Source: Ramlibacter sp. (lineage in GTDB: Bacteria > Pseudomonadota > Gammaproteobacteria > Burkholderiales > Burkholderiaceae_C). From it: 64,000 nucleotides of DNA. The notes under the pieces were generated by a model, which saw only the letters and a list, made by a program, of their open reading frames with translations, made no database searches and had not been told where the DNA came from. The stretch is from positions 62,001-126,000 of the forward strand of contig JAUYOG010000037.1 in assembly GCA_030695945.1 (NCBI GenBank), read 5' to 3'. How positions within the stretch are numbered: the stretch's first letter is position 1; each line of letters begins with the position of its first letter. A program made the position numbers and the translations under genes. This document shows positions 53,853 through 63,012 of this stretch, piece by piece.

Positions 53853-55088
53853 ATGCAAACCTACATGGTCGGTGGTGCGGTCCGCGATGCCCTCCTGGGG
53901 CTGCCCGTCAACGACCATGACTGGGTGGTGGTGGGCGCGACCCCGCAGGAAATGATCAACGGCGGTTACCTGCCGGTCGGCAAGGACTTCCCGGTGTTCC
54001 TGCATCCGCAGACGCGCGAGGAGTACGCGCTGGCACGTACCGAGCGCAAGACCGCGCGCGGCTACCACGGCTTCGCGTTCCACGCCGAGCCCAACGTCAC
54101 GCTGGAGCAGGACCTCGCCCGCCGCGACCTCACGATCAACGCGATCGCGCAGGACGGGCACGGAAACCTCGTCGACCCCTTCGGCGGACAGGCCGACCTG
54201 AAGAAGCGCGTGCTGCGCCACGTCACCGTCGCCTTCCGCGAAGACCCGGTGCGCATCCTGCGCGTCGCGCGCTTCGCGGCCCGTTTCGCCGACTTCGGCC
54301 TCGCGCCCGAGACCCTGGCCCTGATGCGCGAGATGGTCGAGGCCGGCGAGGCCGACGCGCTGGTGGCCGAGCGCGTGTGGCAGGAGCTCGCGCGCGGCCT
54401 GATGGAGGACAAGCCGTCCCGCATGTTCGAAGTGCTGCGCGACTGCGGCGCGCTGGCGCGCCTCTTGCCAGAAGTCGACCGCCTGTGGGGCGTGCCGCAG
54501 CGGGCCGATTACCACCCCGAGGTGGATACCGGCGTGCATCTGATGATGGTGATGGACATGAGCGCGCGCCTGAAGGCGCCGTTGCCGGTGCGGTTCGCGT
54601 GCCTCACGCACGACCTGGGCAAGGGCACCACGCCCGCCGACATCCTGCCCAAGCACATCGGCCATGAAGAGCGCAGTGCCCGCCTGCTCAAGAAATTATG
54701 CGAGCGCCTGCGCGTGCCGACCGAATGCCGCGAGCTCGCGGACGTCGTGGCGCGCGAGCACGGCAACATCCACCGCAGCGAGGAGTTCGGCGCCGCGGCG
54801 CTGGTGCGCCTGCTGGAGCGCTGCGACGCGTTCCGCAAGCCCCGGCGCTTCGACCAGGTGCTGCTGGCGTCCGAATGCGATGCGCGCGGCCGGCTGGGCC
54901 TGGAGGAAAAGCCCTACCCGCAGCGGCGGCGGCTGCTCGCTGCCCTGGAGGCCGCGCAGTCGGTGCCCACGCACGAGATCGCGACGCAAGCGCAGGAGCG
55001 GCAAGTGGACGGCCCGCGCATCGGCGAGCTGATCCACAAGGCGCGGGTGAAAGCCGTGGCGGGGCAGCTGGGCGATGCCGGAGGCTGA
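53853..55088 (+). CDS. cca: Multifunctional CCA tRNA nucleotidyltransferase
   Basis: Adds or repairs the CCA end of tRNAs. It has 411 residues, the long class II form. The nucleotidyltransferase motif VGGAVRDALLGLPVNDHDW has the catalytic aspartates D21 and D23, and RRDLTINAIAQD and the EDPVRILRVARFAARF helix follow. The C-terminal HD domain (FACLTHDLGKG) gives phosphatase and phosphodiesterase activity. The stop directly abuts the stop of the convergent ROK kinase gene. Confidence 0.95.
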   Translation: MQTYMVGGAVRDALLGLPVNDHDWVVVGATPQEMINGGYLPVGKDFPVFLHPQTREEYALARTERKTARGYHGFAFHAEPNVTLEQDLARRDLTINAIAQDGHGNLVDPFGGQADLKKRVLRHVTVAFREDPVRILRVARFAARFADFGLAPETLALMREMVEAGEADALVAERVWQELARGLMEDKPSRMFEVLRDCGALARLLPEVDRLWGVPQRADYHPEVDTGVHLMMVMDMSARLKAPLPVRFACLTHDLGKGTTPADILPKHIGHEERSARLLKKLCERLRVPTECRELADVVAREHGNIHRSEEFGAAALVRLLERCDAFRKPRRFDQVLLASECDARGRLGLEEKPYPQRRRLLAALEAAQSVPTHEIATQAQERQVDGPRIGELIHKARVKAVAGQLGDAGG

Positions 55089-56012
55089 CTACACCAGCAG
55101 TGCCAGCGCCGCGTAGTCGCCCACGCGGTCGGCGAGGCCCGCGCCCACCAGTTCGCAGCCGTCGGTGAGCGCCGGGAGCTTTCCCGTCACCTGCGCCTGC
55201 AGCTTCGGCAACAGGTAGGCGCGGTTGTTCCAGAACACACTGCCGCCCAGGCTGATGCGCTGCAGGTCGAGCGTCGCCACCAGGTTGTACAGCATGCGCC
55301 CCATCACGCGGCAGAGGTCGTCCACCACCGCTTCGGCGCCATCGTCGCCGTCCCTCGCGCGCTGCATCAGCGCGGCGGCATCGGCGCCGAAGCGGCGCGC
55401 GATCGCATTGCCTGCCACGAGCGCCTCGACGTCGCCGATGTTGCCGCAGCCGCACAATGCTTCGCTGTTATCGGAGACGAACATGTGGCCCGCATGGCCG
55501 GCGTTGCCGTTCTTGCCGCGCAGGATGCGGCCGCCCACGCACAAGCCCACGCCGATGCCGGTGCTCCATGTGACGTAGGCGCAGTGGTCGAACCCCTGCA
55601 AGGCGCCCCACCGGCGCTCGGCCTCCAGCGCGGCGATGCAGTCGTTTTCCACGCGCACCTGCGTGAACCGTTCGCGCAGCGGCGCCTCGAGCAGGGCGGT
55701 GTCCCAATCGTTCGGCAGGCCGCGCGCCGGACCTGCGATGCCGCCGCAGATGTTGGGCGCGGCGACTTCCACCAGACCGCCGCGCATTACGAACGGACCA
55801 CAAGACGACACGCCGGCGCGCTCGACCGATTCCGGCGCGATGCCGGCTTCGGCGCAGGCCTCGTCCACCATGCGCATCACCTGCCGTGCCAGGGCGTCGT
55901 TGTGGCCGGTCTTGGCCGTGGGCTCGCTGCGCCGCGCCATGAGTTCCAGCCCGGCGCCGCTGTTCAGGCTCACGGCCACCTTGGTTCCGCCGATGTCGAT
56001 GCAGGCTTTCAT
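55089..56012 (-). CDS. ROK family sugar kinase
   Basis: 307 residues of the ROK fold. The N-terminal ATP loop is IDIGGTKVAVSLN (5-17), and the second phosphate motif is WSTGIGVGLCVGG. The ROK zinc motif normally reads CxCGxxGCxE; here it reads CGCGNIGDVE, so the third cysteine is Asp. Fructose or glucose kinase activity is likely, but the exact sugar is not evident. There is no helix-turn-helix, so it is not a NagC-type repressor. A GAGGTGAAG site precedes the ATG. Confidence 0.85.
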   Translation of the reverse strand: MKACIDIGGTKVAVSLNSGAGLELMARRSEPTAKTGHNDALARQVMRMVDEACAEAGIAPESVERAGVSSCGPFVMRGGLVEVAAPNICGGIAGPARGLPNDWDTALLEAPLRERFTQVRVENDCIAALEAERRWGALQGFDHCAYVTWSTGIGVGLCVGGRILRGKNGNAGHAGHMFVSDNSEALCGCGNIGDVEALVAGNAIARRFGADAAALMQRARDGDDGAEAVVDDLCRVMGRMLYNLVATLDLQRISLGGSVFWNNRAYLLPKLQAQVTGKLPALTDGCELVGAGLADRVGDYAALALLV

Positions 56013-56027
56013 GCGGGGCTCTTCACC

Positions 56028-56222
56028 TCAGATGAACTTGGCGATCGCGCCGGCGGCGAGGCTGAGGAGGATGGTGGTCGTGAGCGGGATGAACCACTCT
56101 CGCCCGAACGCCTTGAAGCGCAGGTCGCCCGGCAGCTTGCCGAAACCCATGCGCTGCAGCAGCGGGGAGAACCAGCTGATGAGCACCAGGGCCAGGAAGA
56201 TGACGATGATCCAGCGAATCAT
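56028..56222 (-). CDS. DUF2905 small membrane protein
   Basis: 64 residues from MIRWIIVIFLALV. Two membrane segments (about 2-20 and 43-62) flank a conserved soluble loop with GKLPGDLRFKAFGREWFIPL, the DUF2905 hallmark. The function is unknown. Two upstream ATGs would add 4 or 7 residues. It lies 15 bases upstream of the ROK kinase gene on the same strand. Confidence 0.85.
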   Translation of the reverse strand: MIRWIIVIFLALVLISWFSPLLQRMGFGKLPGDLRFKAFGREWFIPLTTTILLSLAAGAIAKFI

Positions 56223-56277
56223 GGTGCGGCCCATGATACGCAAAGTCCGGCGCGAGCGGCCTTGCGCGCCGTTGACC

Positions 56278-57159
56278 TCAGCGGTGCTGGCGCTTCGCCA
56301 GGATGTCGCTCAGCTCCGGCATGAGCGCCTGCGGCGCTTCGCGGTTGGCCCGCTCCAGCGTTGCCTGGACGGCGGCGGCGACCGCAGTGTCGCAACCCCC
56401 GTCGGCCGCCATGGTGTTGTAGTAGCCCAGGTCCTTGCAGGCATTGGCGATGGAAAAGCGCAACCCCGAGACGTCGCGCGCCGTCAGGTAGGGGCGCACC
56501 CGCTCGAGCGCGGCGCCGCCGCCACCGCCCTTGCCCAGGACATCCAGGAACACCTCGGGGGCCACGTCGTGATGCGCCGCGCAAGCCGCTGCCTCGGACA
56601 GCAGCGTGATGAAGCCCAGCGAGACGAAGTTGTGCAGCAGCTTCATGCTGTGCCCCGCGCCCACCGGCCCCGCGTGCGTGATGTTCTCGGCGAAGCACGA
56701 CAGCAGCGCCCGGCATTCCTCCAGCAGCGCGGCGTCTCCGCCCACCAGCAGGTTCAGGCGCCCTTCCGCGGCTTCCTTGGGCGTACGAGTCATCGGCGTG
56801 TCCAGGAAGCGGCCCCCGGCGCCCTCCACCGCCTTCGCCATGCGCTGCGTGGAAGCGGGCACTGCCGTGGAGCAGTCGATCACGATGGTGCCGGGACGCA
56901 TGCCCTGCAGCACGCCGCCGTCTCCGGTCAGCACGGCTTCCACCTGCGGCGAACCCGTCAGCACCAGGATGATGATGTCCGACGCGGCGGCGAGATCCGC
57001 CGGGCGCTGGAAAGTGCGCGCGCCGGCGGCCTTCAGTGCGTCCAGCGGCTGGTTGCCCGGGTGCTCCAGCACGGCCAGCGGCCAGCCCTTCTTGATCACG
57101 TTGCTGGCGATGCCATGGCCCATCATGCCGATGCCGATCATGCCGACGTTCTTTTTCAT
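56278..57159 (-). CDS. NAD(P)-dependent beta-hydroxyacid dehydrogenase family protein
   Basis: 293 residues. An N-terminal Rossmann domain with GIGMMGHG (9-16) is followed by a helical domain with the catalytic lysine K173 (GHSMKLLHNF), as in 3-hydroxyisobutyrate and tartronate semialdehyde reductases. The substrate loop reads DTPMTRTPKEA where the common form has DAPVSGG, so the substrate may differ. An AGGAG site precedes the ATG. Its neighbours do not reveal the pathway. Confidence 0.85.
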   Translation of the reverse strand: MKKNVGMIGIGMMGHGIASNVIKKGWPLAVLEHPGNQPLDALKAAGARTFQRPADLAAASDIIILVLTGSPQVEAVLTGDGGVLQGMRPGTIVIDCSTAVPASTQRMAKAVEGAGGRFLDTPMTRTPKEAAEGRLNLLVGGDAALLEECRALLSCFAENITHAGPVGAGHSMKLLHNFVSLGFITLLSEAAACAAHHDVAPEVFLDVLGKGGGGGAALERVRPYLTARDVSGLRFSIANACKDLGYYNTMAADGGCDTAVAAAVQATLERANREAPQALMPELSDILAKRQHR

Positions 57160-57182
57160 GCTGTACTCCTGTTTGAAAAGAC

Positions 57183-58277
57183 TCAAAGCGTGTGGGTGCG
57201 GTCGCCTTCGCGAAACCCGAGGGCGTCCCAGAAATCGCCGCGGTGGAAGGCGATCACCTTGAAAAGCTCGCCCATCTCGTGCTCGGCAATCAGCCGCTGG
57301 CCCGCCACCCGCTGCGCCAGCGGCGCCTCGGCCAGCAGGGGCACGATCCCGCAATTCAGCAGGAACCGCGCCTGCGTGGCGTAACCGAGGGTGGGCAGGC
57401 CCGCCTCTTGCGCGGCCAACGCAAGCCCGGTGAAGTTGACATGCGCAGTGATGTCCTTCAGCCCGACATCGCGCAGCGGGTCGGGGTCGGCCAGGTGGCC
57501 GCGGTGGCACATCAGCGTGCCCATGTGCCTCTGCGGGTGGTAGTACTCGGATTCGCCGAAGCCGTAATCGATGAAGAAGGCCGCGCCCTGCACGAGGCGG
57601 TCGGCCAGTGTGCGCACGAACGCTTCGGCCTGGGGGTGGATCTCCGTGAGGTAGTCGTGCGGGCCTTCGATGTCCACGGGCGGGCGCAGGTCGGTGGGGC
57701 GGTCGCTCCATGCCAGTGCCTTGCCCTCCACCGCGACGCCCCGCTCGTGCCACACACCCGCCGTGCGGACGATCAACTTCACGGGCATGGCGTCGAGCAC
57801 TTCGTTGCCCACGACGACGCCGCTCATCGCCTCGGGCAGCTCGCTCGCCCACTCCACCTTGTCCGCGAAAGCGGCGAGGGTCTCGCGCTGCCGTTCGATC
57901 AAGGTCCCGGACAGGTCGACGATCGTGTAACGGCGCACCCGGTCGCCAAGGGCCTGGAGCAGTTGCACCGCCAGTGCACCCGAGCCGGCGCCGAACTCCC
58001 AGACATCCTGGGTGCCGGTGGCGGCCAGTGCATCGGCCACCTGGGTGGCGAGCGCCCGGCCGAAGAGCGGCGTCATCTCCGGCGCCGTCACGAAATCGCT
58101 GCCCGACGACGGCATCTGCCCGAACTTGCGCGAGGCGTTGGCGTAATAGCCCAGCCCGGGCGCGTACAGCGCCTGCGCCATGAAGCGATCGAACGGCAGC
58201 CACCCGCCGGCACGTTGGATCGATGCTTCCAGCAGGGCCTGCAGGGCCCTCGTTAAACTCGTGTTTTCTGTCGTCAC
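57183..58277 (-). CDS. MidA/NDUFAF7-like SAM-dependent methyltransferase
   Basis: 364 residues of the DUF185/COG1565 family. The opening GGWLPFDRFMAQALYAPGLGYY and SDFVTAPEMTPLFG are family hallmarks, and VWEFGAGSGALA is the SAM-binding glycine loop. The eukaryotic homologue methylates an arginine of complex I; the bacterial substrate is not known. The start is GTG at 58275-58277, only 17 bases from the divergent folM-like start. Confidence 0.88.
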   Translation of the reverse strand: MTTENTSLTRALQALLEASIQRAGGWLPFDRFMAQALYAPGLGYYANASRKFGQMPSSGSDFVTAPEMTPLFGRALATQVADALAATGTQDVWEFGAGSGALAVQLLQALGDRVRRYTIVDLSGTLIERQRETLAAFADKVEWASELPEAMSGVVVGNEVLDAMPVKLIVRTAGVWHERGVAVEGKALAWSDRPTDLRPPVDIEGPHDYLTEIHPQAEAFVRTLADRLVQGAAFFIDYGFGESEYYHPQRHMGTLMCHRGHLADPDPLRDVGLKDITAHVNFTGLALAAQEAGLPTLGYATQARFLLNCGIVPLLAEAPLAQRVAGQRLIAEHEMGELFKVIAFHRGDFWDALGFREGDRTHTL

Positions 58278-58294
58278 CTGAGGATTGTCCCCGA

Positions 58295-59086
58295 ATGAGC
58301 GATTCGCCCCGGCCCCGCACCGTGCTGGTCACCGGCTCCGCCAAACGGTTGGGCCGCGAGGTCGCGCTGGCGCTGGCCTCCGCGGGCTGGCAAGTGGCCG
58401 TGCATTACCGGGAGTCGTCGGACGACGCGACGCGGACGCTGGAGGATTGCCGCCAGCTGGCGGCCGCCGGCGCGCTCATCGAGAGCTTCCAGGCCGACCT
58501 GGGCGACGAGGCGCAGGCCCGCGCCCTTTTGCCGCGCGTGATCGAACGCTTCGGCGACGTGGATGCCCTCGTCAACAACGCATCCCAGTTCGAGCACGAC
58601 AGCATCAAGAGCTTCAGCTACGAATGCCTGATGGCCCACGCGCGCACCAACACGGGCGCGCCCATCTTGCTCGCGCAGGCGCTGCACCAGCACGTTTGCG
58701 CGCGCAGGGAGGCCGACCCGGTCCCGGACGCGGTGGTCGTGAACCTGCTCGACCAGAAGCTGTGGAACCAGAATCCCGATTTCCTCAGCTACACGCTGTC
58801 CAAGGCGGGGCTGGAAGCGGCCAACACCATGCTCGCCATCGCACTGGCGCCGCAGGTGCGGGTGGTGGGCGTGGCGCCGGGCCTGACCCTCACCAGCCAC
58901 CTGCTGTCCGCGGAGAAATTCGACCGCCTGCACCGGCTGTCGCCGCTGGGCCGATCGTCCACCGCGCAGGACGTGGTGGCGGCCGTGAAGTTCGCACTGG
59001 ACAACGCGTCGATCACCGGCACCACGCTGCTGGTGGACGGCGGACAGCACCTGATGAAGTTCGACCGCGATTTCTCATTAATGTGA
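58295..59086 (+). CDS. FolM-like short-chain reductase (pteridine reductase type)
   Basis: 263 residues of the SDR family. The NADP loop is TGSAKRLGRE; the Arg after Ser-Ala-Lys favours NADPH. The catalytic pair is Y166 and K170 (SYTLSKAG), preceded by VVNLLDQKLWNQNPDF, a block I associate with pteridine reductases. The neighbouring folB makes dihydromonapterin/dihydrofolate reductase activity likely. A TGAGGA site lies 10 bases before the ATG and overlaps the divergent start region. Confidence 0.82.
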   Translation: MSDSPRPRTVLVTGSAKRLGREVALALASAGWQVAVHYRESSDDATRTLEDCRQLAAAGALIESFQADLGDEAQARALLPRVIERFGDVDALVNNASQFEHDSIKSFSYECLMAHARTNTGAPILLAQALHQHVCARREADPVPDAVVVNLLDQKLWNQNPDFLSYTLSKAGLEAANTMLAIALAPQVRVVGVAPGLTLTSHLLSAEKFDRLHRLSPLGRSSTAQDVVAAVKFALDNASITGTTLLVDGGQHLMKFDRDFSLM

Positions 59087-59092
59087 CCTTGC

Positions 59093-59134
59093 GGGTCAGA
59101 TCACGAATTTGCGGAGCAAATTGTGCTCTGACCC
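59093..59134. repeat. Dispersed inverted repeat (GGGTCAGA ... TCTGACCC) inside the folM-folB gap
   Basis: Eight-base arms at 59093-59100 and 59127-59134 continue inward as CAC-G-AATTT against AAATTGTG with one bulge, around the loop GCGGAGC. I recall near-identical sequences at many intergenic sites in Burkholderiales. It starts seven bases after the folM-like stop and ends 20 bases before the folB start. Confidence 0.7.
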
Positions 59135-59154
59135 CAACTGGACAGGACATGCTC

Positions 59155-59523
59155 ATGTCAAAAGCCGGCACCCAGATCCTCACCCTCGAAGGGCTTCGCT
59201 TCACCGCGAACCTGGGCATCCTCGACCACGAGAAGGCCAGCCCCCAGCCGATCCTGGTCGATGCGCAGCTGAACCTGGGCACCCAGCCGCTGCTGCCCCG
59301 CGACGACGACATCGGCCACGTGCTGGACTACCGCAAGGTGCGTCGCATCATCATCGACGAGTGCACGGCCGAACACGTGAACCTGCTCGAGACGCTGATC
59401 GGCAAGCTCGCCCACCGCCTGATGCAGCTGCCCGGCGTGCTGGGCGTGCGCGTTCGCATCGTCAAGCTGGAGATATTCGAGGACTGCGAAGTCGCGATCC
59501 GGGTGGAGACGGGCCTCTGGTGA
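59155..59523 (+). CDS. folB: Dihydroneopterin aldolase
   Basis: Splits 7,8-dihydroneopterin in folate synthesis. The 122 residues fit the small tunnel-fold family: [32 protein letters not shown], and the catalytic Glu/Lys regions [13 protein letters not shown] and [19 protein letters not shown]. An ATG six bases upstream is possible, but the AGGA site at 59144-59147 is correctly spaced only for 59155. Confidence 0.93.
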   Translation: MSKAGTQILTLEGLRFTANLGILDHEKASPQPILVDAQLNLGTQPLLPRDDDIGHVLDYRKVRRIIIDECTAEHVNLLETLIGKLAHRLMQLPGVLGVRVRIVKLEIFEDCEVAIRVETGLW

Positions 59524-59572
59524 GGCCCCGGGTTCACATTCGGCACGACTGCCCAATGCGACAATACCGCCC

Positions 59573-60493
59573 ATGAGTGCAGTCTGGACCAACAGCGAAG
59601 TCGTTCCCCTGTCGCGGGAGCACCGGATCGAGCGTGAAACCCACAAGCTCGAGAAGCGGCTGTGCCGCCTCGCGGGTCAGGCGATCACCGACTACAACAT
59701 GATCGGCGAAGGCGACAAGGTCATGGTGTGCCTGTCGGGCGGCAAGGACAGCTACGGCATGCTGGACATTCTGCTCAAGCTGAAGCAGCGCGCGCCCATT
59801 TCGTTCGACCTCATCGCCGTGAACCTCGACCAGAAGCAGCCCGGCTTTCCCGAGCACGTGCTGCCCGAGTACCTCACGCGCATCGGGGTGCCCTTCCACA
59901 TCGAGAACCAGGACACCTACTCCATCGTCAAGGACAAGATCCCGGAGGGCAAGACGATGTGCAGCCTTTGCTCGCGCCTGCGCCGCGGCATCCTGTACCG
60001 CGTGGCCGATGAGCTGGGCGCCACCAGGATCGCCCTGGGGCACCACCGCGACGACATGCTGCAAACCTTCTTCCTCAACATGTTCTTCGGCGGCAAGTTG
60101 AAGGGCATGCCGCCCAAGCTGGTCAGCGACGACGGCCGCCACATCGTGATCCGCCCGCTCGCGTACGTGCCGGAGAAAGACCTCGTCCGCTGGGCCGAGC
60201 ACCGGCAGTTCCCCATCATCCCCTGTACCCTCTGCGGCAGCCAGGAGAACCTGCAGCGCAAGCAGGTCGCCGCGATGCTGCGCGAATGGGATCGCAAGCA
60301 CCCCGGCCGTGTCGACAACATGTTCACGGCGTTACAGAACGTCGTCCCTTCGCACCTGGCGGACGGAACACACTACGACTTCAAGGGTCTCATTGCCAAT
60401 GGCGTGGCCCGCGAAGACGGCGACAAGGCCTTCGATCCCCCGGAGTTGCCGAGCGCGCTGTCCGTTCCGGGCTTGCAAGTCATCAAGATCTGA
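59573..60493 (+). CDS. ttcA: tRNA 2-thiocytidine biosynthesis protein TtcA
   Basis: Thiolates cytidine 32 of certain tRNAs using an Fe-S cluster. It has 306 residues. The PP-loop SGGKDS (55-60) and the two CxxC pairs CSLC (130, 133) and CTLC (218, 221) are typical of TtcA. GACAAT lies seven bases before the ATG and there is no ribosome site, so this transcript may also be leaderless. Confidence 0.95.
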   Translation: MSAVWTNSEVVPLSREHRIERETHKLEKRLCRLAGQAITDYNMIGEGDKVMVCLSGGKDSYGMLDILLKLKQRAPISFDLIAVNLDQKQPGFPEHVLPEYLTRIGVPFHIENQDTYSIVKDKIPEGKTMCSLCSRLRRGILYRVADELGATRIALGHHRDDMLQTFFLNMFFGGKLKGMPPKLVSDDGRHIVIRPLAYVPEKDLVRWAEHRQFPIIPCTLCGSQENLQRKQVAAMLREWDRKHPGRVDNMFTALQNVVPSHLADGTHYDFKGLIANGVAREDGDKAFDPPELPSALSVPGLQVIKI

Positions 60494-60519
60494 GGCCGGC
60501 GAGCCTCTCGGAGGTGTGT

Positions 60520-61128
60520 ATGAAAAGCTCGCTGCGGCGGCTCCTGGGCCCGGCCGTGGTAACGGTCACCGTTCTGCTCTCCGGCTGTGCCACCAGCTAC
60601 GTGCTGGACAACAACGTGCAGTCGTTCTCCAGCCTGGCGGCGTTGCCGGCGCAGCCGACCTACCGGTTCGAGCGGCTGCCGTCCCAGCAGGCGCCTGACC
60701 AGGCGGTCCTCGAATCGATGGCCGATCCCGCCCTGAACAAGGCCGGACTCAGGCGCGACGACGCCAACCCACGGTACAGCGTGCAGGTGAGCGCCCGCAT
60801 ACAGCCGGTTCTGTCGCCCTGGGCCGACCCGTGGGACACGTGGGGCTGGGGCGGCTTCGGCCGTCACCACCGCCGGTTCGGTCACGGCTTCGGCTTCGGT
60901 ACGCGCCTGTCGAGCATGGAATCCCCCTGGTATCACCGCGAAGTTGCAGTCATCATCCGCGAACTTGCCGCAAACCGCGTGGTTTTCGAAAGCCGGGCCG
61001 ACCACGACGGCCCCTGGTCGAGCAACGCGACGATCTTTCCCCCGATGTTCGAGGCCGCGATGCACGGTTTCCCCAGCCCGCCGGCCGGCCCACGGGTCGT
61101 CAATATCACGGTAGCGCCTACGCCTTAA
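60520..61128 (+). CDS. DUF4136 lipoprotein
   Basis: A 202-residue predicted lipoprotein with lipobox LLSGC (cysteine about 23). The DUF4136 core starts with YRFERLPSQQAPDQ and contains SVQVSARIQPV and EVAVIIRELAANRVVFESRA. A Trp/His/Gly-rich insert (WDTWGWGGFGRHHRRFGHG) lies at about 108-130. The function is unknown, probably at the outer membrane. A GGAGGTG site precedes the ATG. It follows ttcA by 26 bases. Confidence 0.88.
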   Translation: MKSSLRRLLGPAVVTVTVLLSGCATSYVLDNNVQSFSSLAALPAQPTYRFERLPSQQAPDQAVLESMADPALNKAGLRRDDANPRYSVQVSARIQPVLSPWADPWDTWGWGGFGRHHRRFGHGFGFGTRLSSMESPWYHREVAVIIRELAANRVVFESRADHDGPWSSNATIFPPMFEAAMHGFPSPPAGPRVVNITVAPTP

Positions 61129-61187
61129 CACTCCGGTACGCCTTATGGGTTGGCTTGCAGTCGGGTTGCCACCTAGAATGAAGCGGA

Positions 61188-61829
61188 ATGGAAGCCACCC
61201 GCATCATTGCCGTGCGCCATGGAGAGACGGCCTGGAACGTGGACGCGCGTATCCAGGGCCAGCTCGACATCGGGCTGAACGACACCGGCCGCTGGCAGGC
61301 GCGCCGGGTCGGCGAAGCGCTTGCCACTGAAGAGATCACCGCCGTCTATTCCAGCGACCTGGGCCGCGCGCACCAGACGGCGCAGTCCATCTCCGAGGTG
61401 AAGGGCATCCCCGTGATCGCGGACGAGGGCCTGCGCGAGCGCAGCTTCGGGATCTTCGAAGGCAAGACCTTCGACGAGATCCACGAAACCTGGCCCGATC
61501 ATGCGCACAACTGGCGCAAACGCATCCCGGAGTGGCAGCCGCCGGACGGCGGCGAGTCGCTGCTCGAGCTGCGCGCGCGGGTGACACGGACGATGCAGGA
61601 GCTGGCGGCGCGCCATCCCGGCGAGCAGATCGTGATCGTCGCCCACGGCGGCGTGCTGGACACGCTCTACCGCATCGCGACGGGGCAGGAAGTCAATTCC
61701 CCGCGCACCTGGGAGCTGCCCAACGGAGCCATCAACCGGCTGCTGTGGACGCCCGAGGGCTTCACGCTGGTAGGTTGGTCCGACACGCAGCACCTGGCCG
61801 ATGAACCCGCCGACGAAACCAGTTTCTGA
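61188..61829 (+). CDS. Histidine phosphatase (phosphoglycerate mutase-like)
   Basis: 213 residues of the histidine phosphatase superfamily. The phosphorylated histidine is in VRHGETAWN (H11), LRERSFG carries the second pocket, and the second His is in VAHGG (about 152). It could be a cofactor-dependent mutase or a phosphatase of the CobC/GpmB kind. TAGAAT lies eight bases before the ATG. The 3' end overlaps the next gene by 29 bases. Confidence 0.88.
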   Translation: MEATRIIAVRHGETAWNVDARIQGQLDIGLNDTGRWQARRVGEALATEEITAVYSSDLGRAHQTAQSISEVKGIPVIADEGLRERSFGIFEGKTFDEIHETWPDHAHNWRKRIPEWQPPDGGESLLELRARVTRTMQELAARHPGEQIVIVAHGGVLDTLYRIATGQEVNSPRTWELPNGAINRLLWTPEGFTLVGWSDTQHLADEPADETSF

Positions 61830-62994
61830 ATCGCTCTCGGGGCTGGTCGGCCAGGGCGTCAACGCCATCGACACGCCCGCGCTGGTCGTCGACCTCGACG
61901 CGATGAAGCGCAACCTCTCGCGCATGGCCGATTTCGCGCGCAAGCACGGCGTGCGGTGGCGGCCGCACGCCAAGATGCACAAGAGCGCCACGCTCGCCAG
62001 GCTTCAGATGGAGGCCGGCGCGGTGGGCGTGTGCGTACAAAAGACCGCCGAGGCCGAAGCCATGGTCGCGGGCGGCATCTACAACGTCTACATCAGCAAC
62101 GAAGTGGTGGCGGCGTCCAAGCTCGCACGCGTCGCCGCGCTGGCGCACCGGGTCGCGGCCGAGCACGGCCAACTTGCCATCGCGGTGGACAGCATCGAGG
62201 GCATCACGCGCCTGGCCCTGGCCATGAACGACGCGCGCACCCTGCGCGGCGGCAACGCCGTGATCGACGTGTTCATCGAGATCGACGTCGGCCAGGGCCG
62301 CTGCGGCGTGCCGCCCGGCCAGCCGGCCGTGACGTTGGCCCATGAGATCCGCAAGCACCCCGCCCTTCGCCTGGCCGGACTGCAGGCTTATCACGGCAAG
62401 GCCCAGCACTTCCGCTCGGCCCAGGAGCGGCGCGAGGCCATCGCCGTCGTGGTGGACGACGTGCGGTTCACGCGCAAGCTGATCGAGGCCGAGGGCCTCC
62501 CGGTGGAGCTGGTGACCGGCGCCGGCACCGGCACCCTGGTGTGCGAGGCCGCCAGCGGCGTGTTCGGCGAACTGCAGGCCGGTTCTTTCCTCTTCATGGA
62601 CGCCGACTACGCGCAGAACGAGCGAGACCCGGCCCAGCCGAATTTCGAGCACGCCCTGTTCGTCAAGACCCAGGTCATCAGCTCGCACCAGCACCACGCC
62701 GTCTGCGACGCCGGCCACAAGAGCCACGCAATCGACTCGGGGCTGCCCAAGGTCCACGCGCTGGACCCCGGCAGCGAGCTGGAGTATGCCAACGGCGGCG
62801 ACGAGCACGGCATCCTGCGCCCGGCGGGCGGCAACACCAGGGTGCCCGCGATCGGCCGCCTGCTGTGGTTGATCCCCGGCCACTGCGACCCCACGGTGAA
62901 CCTGCACGACTTCATGGTCGGCGTGACCGGCGGCCTGCGCCAGGGCACGATCGATCGCATCATCAGGGTTGACGCCAGAGGCGCCGTGACCTGA
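61801..62994 (+). CDS. DSD1-type PLP enzyme (D-serine dehydratase / D-threonine aldolase family)
   Basis: 397 residues with an alanine-racemase-like fold. The PLP lysine is K58 in RPHAKMHKS. FIEIDVGQGRCG and GLQAYHGKAQH are family blocks, and the metal site near the C-terminus is GHCDPTVNLHD. The substrate is probably a D-amino acid or 3-hydroxy-D-aspartate. The start overlaps the phosphatase gene by 29 bases, so coupling is likely. Confidence 0.85.
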   Translation: MNPPTKPVSESLSGLVGQGVNAIDTPALVVDLDAMKRNLSRMADFARKHGVRWRPHAKMHKSATLARLQMEAGAVGVCVQKTAEAEAMVAGGIYNVYISNEVVAASKLARVAALAHRVAAEHGQLAIAVDSIEGITRLALAMNDARTLRGGNAVIDVFIEIDVGQGRCGVPPGQPAVTLAHEIRKHPALRLAGLQAYHGKAQHFRSAQERREAIAVVVDDVRFTRKLIEAEGLPVELVTGAGTGTLVCEAASGVFGELQAGSFLFMDADYAQNERDPAQPNFEHALFVKTQVISSHQHHAVCDAGHKSHAIDSGLPKVHALDPGSELEYANGGDEHGILRPAGGNTRVPAIGRLLWLIPGHCDPTVNLHDFMVGVTGGLRQGTIDRIIRVDARGAVT

Positions 62995-63000
62995 TGGCGT

Positions 63001-63006
63001 GACAAT
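63001..63006 (+). promoter_or_regulatory. Candidate -10 box GACAAT for a leaderless fatty acid hydroxylase transcript
   Basis: GACAAT ends six bases before the ATG at 63013, and no Shine-Dalgarno is visible. The hexamer lies 7 bases after the upstream stop. Confidence 0.3.
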
Positions 63007-63012
63007 GCCGGC

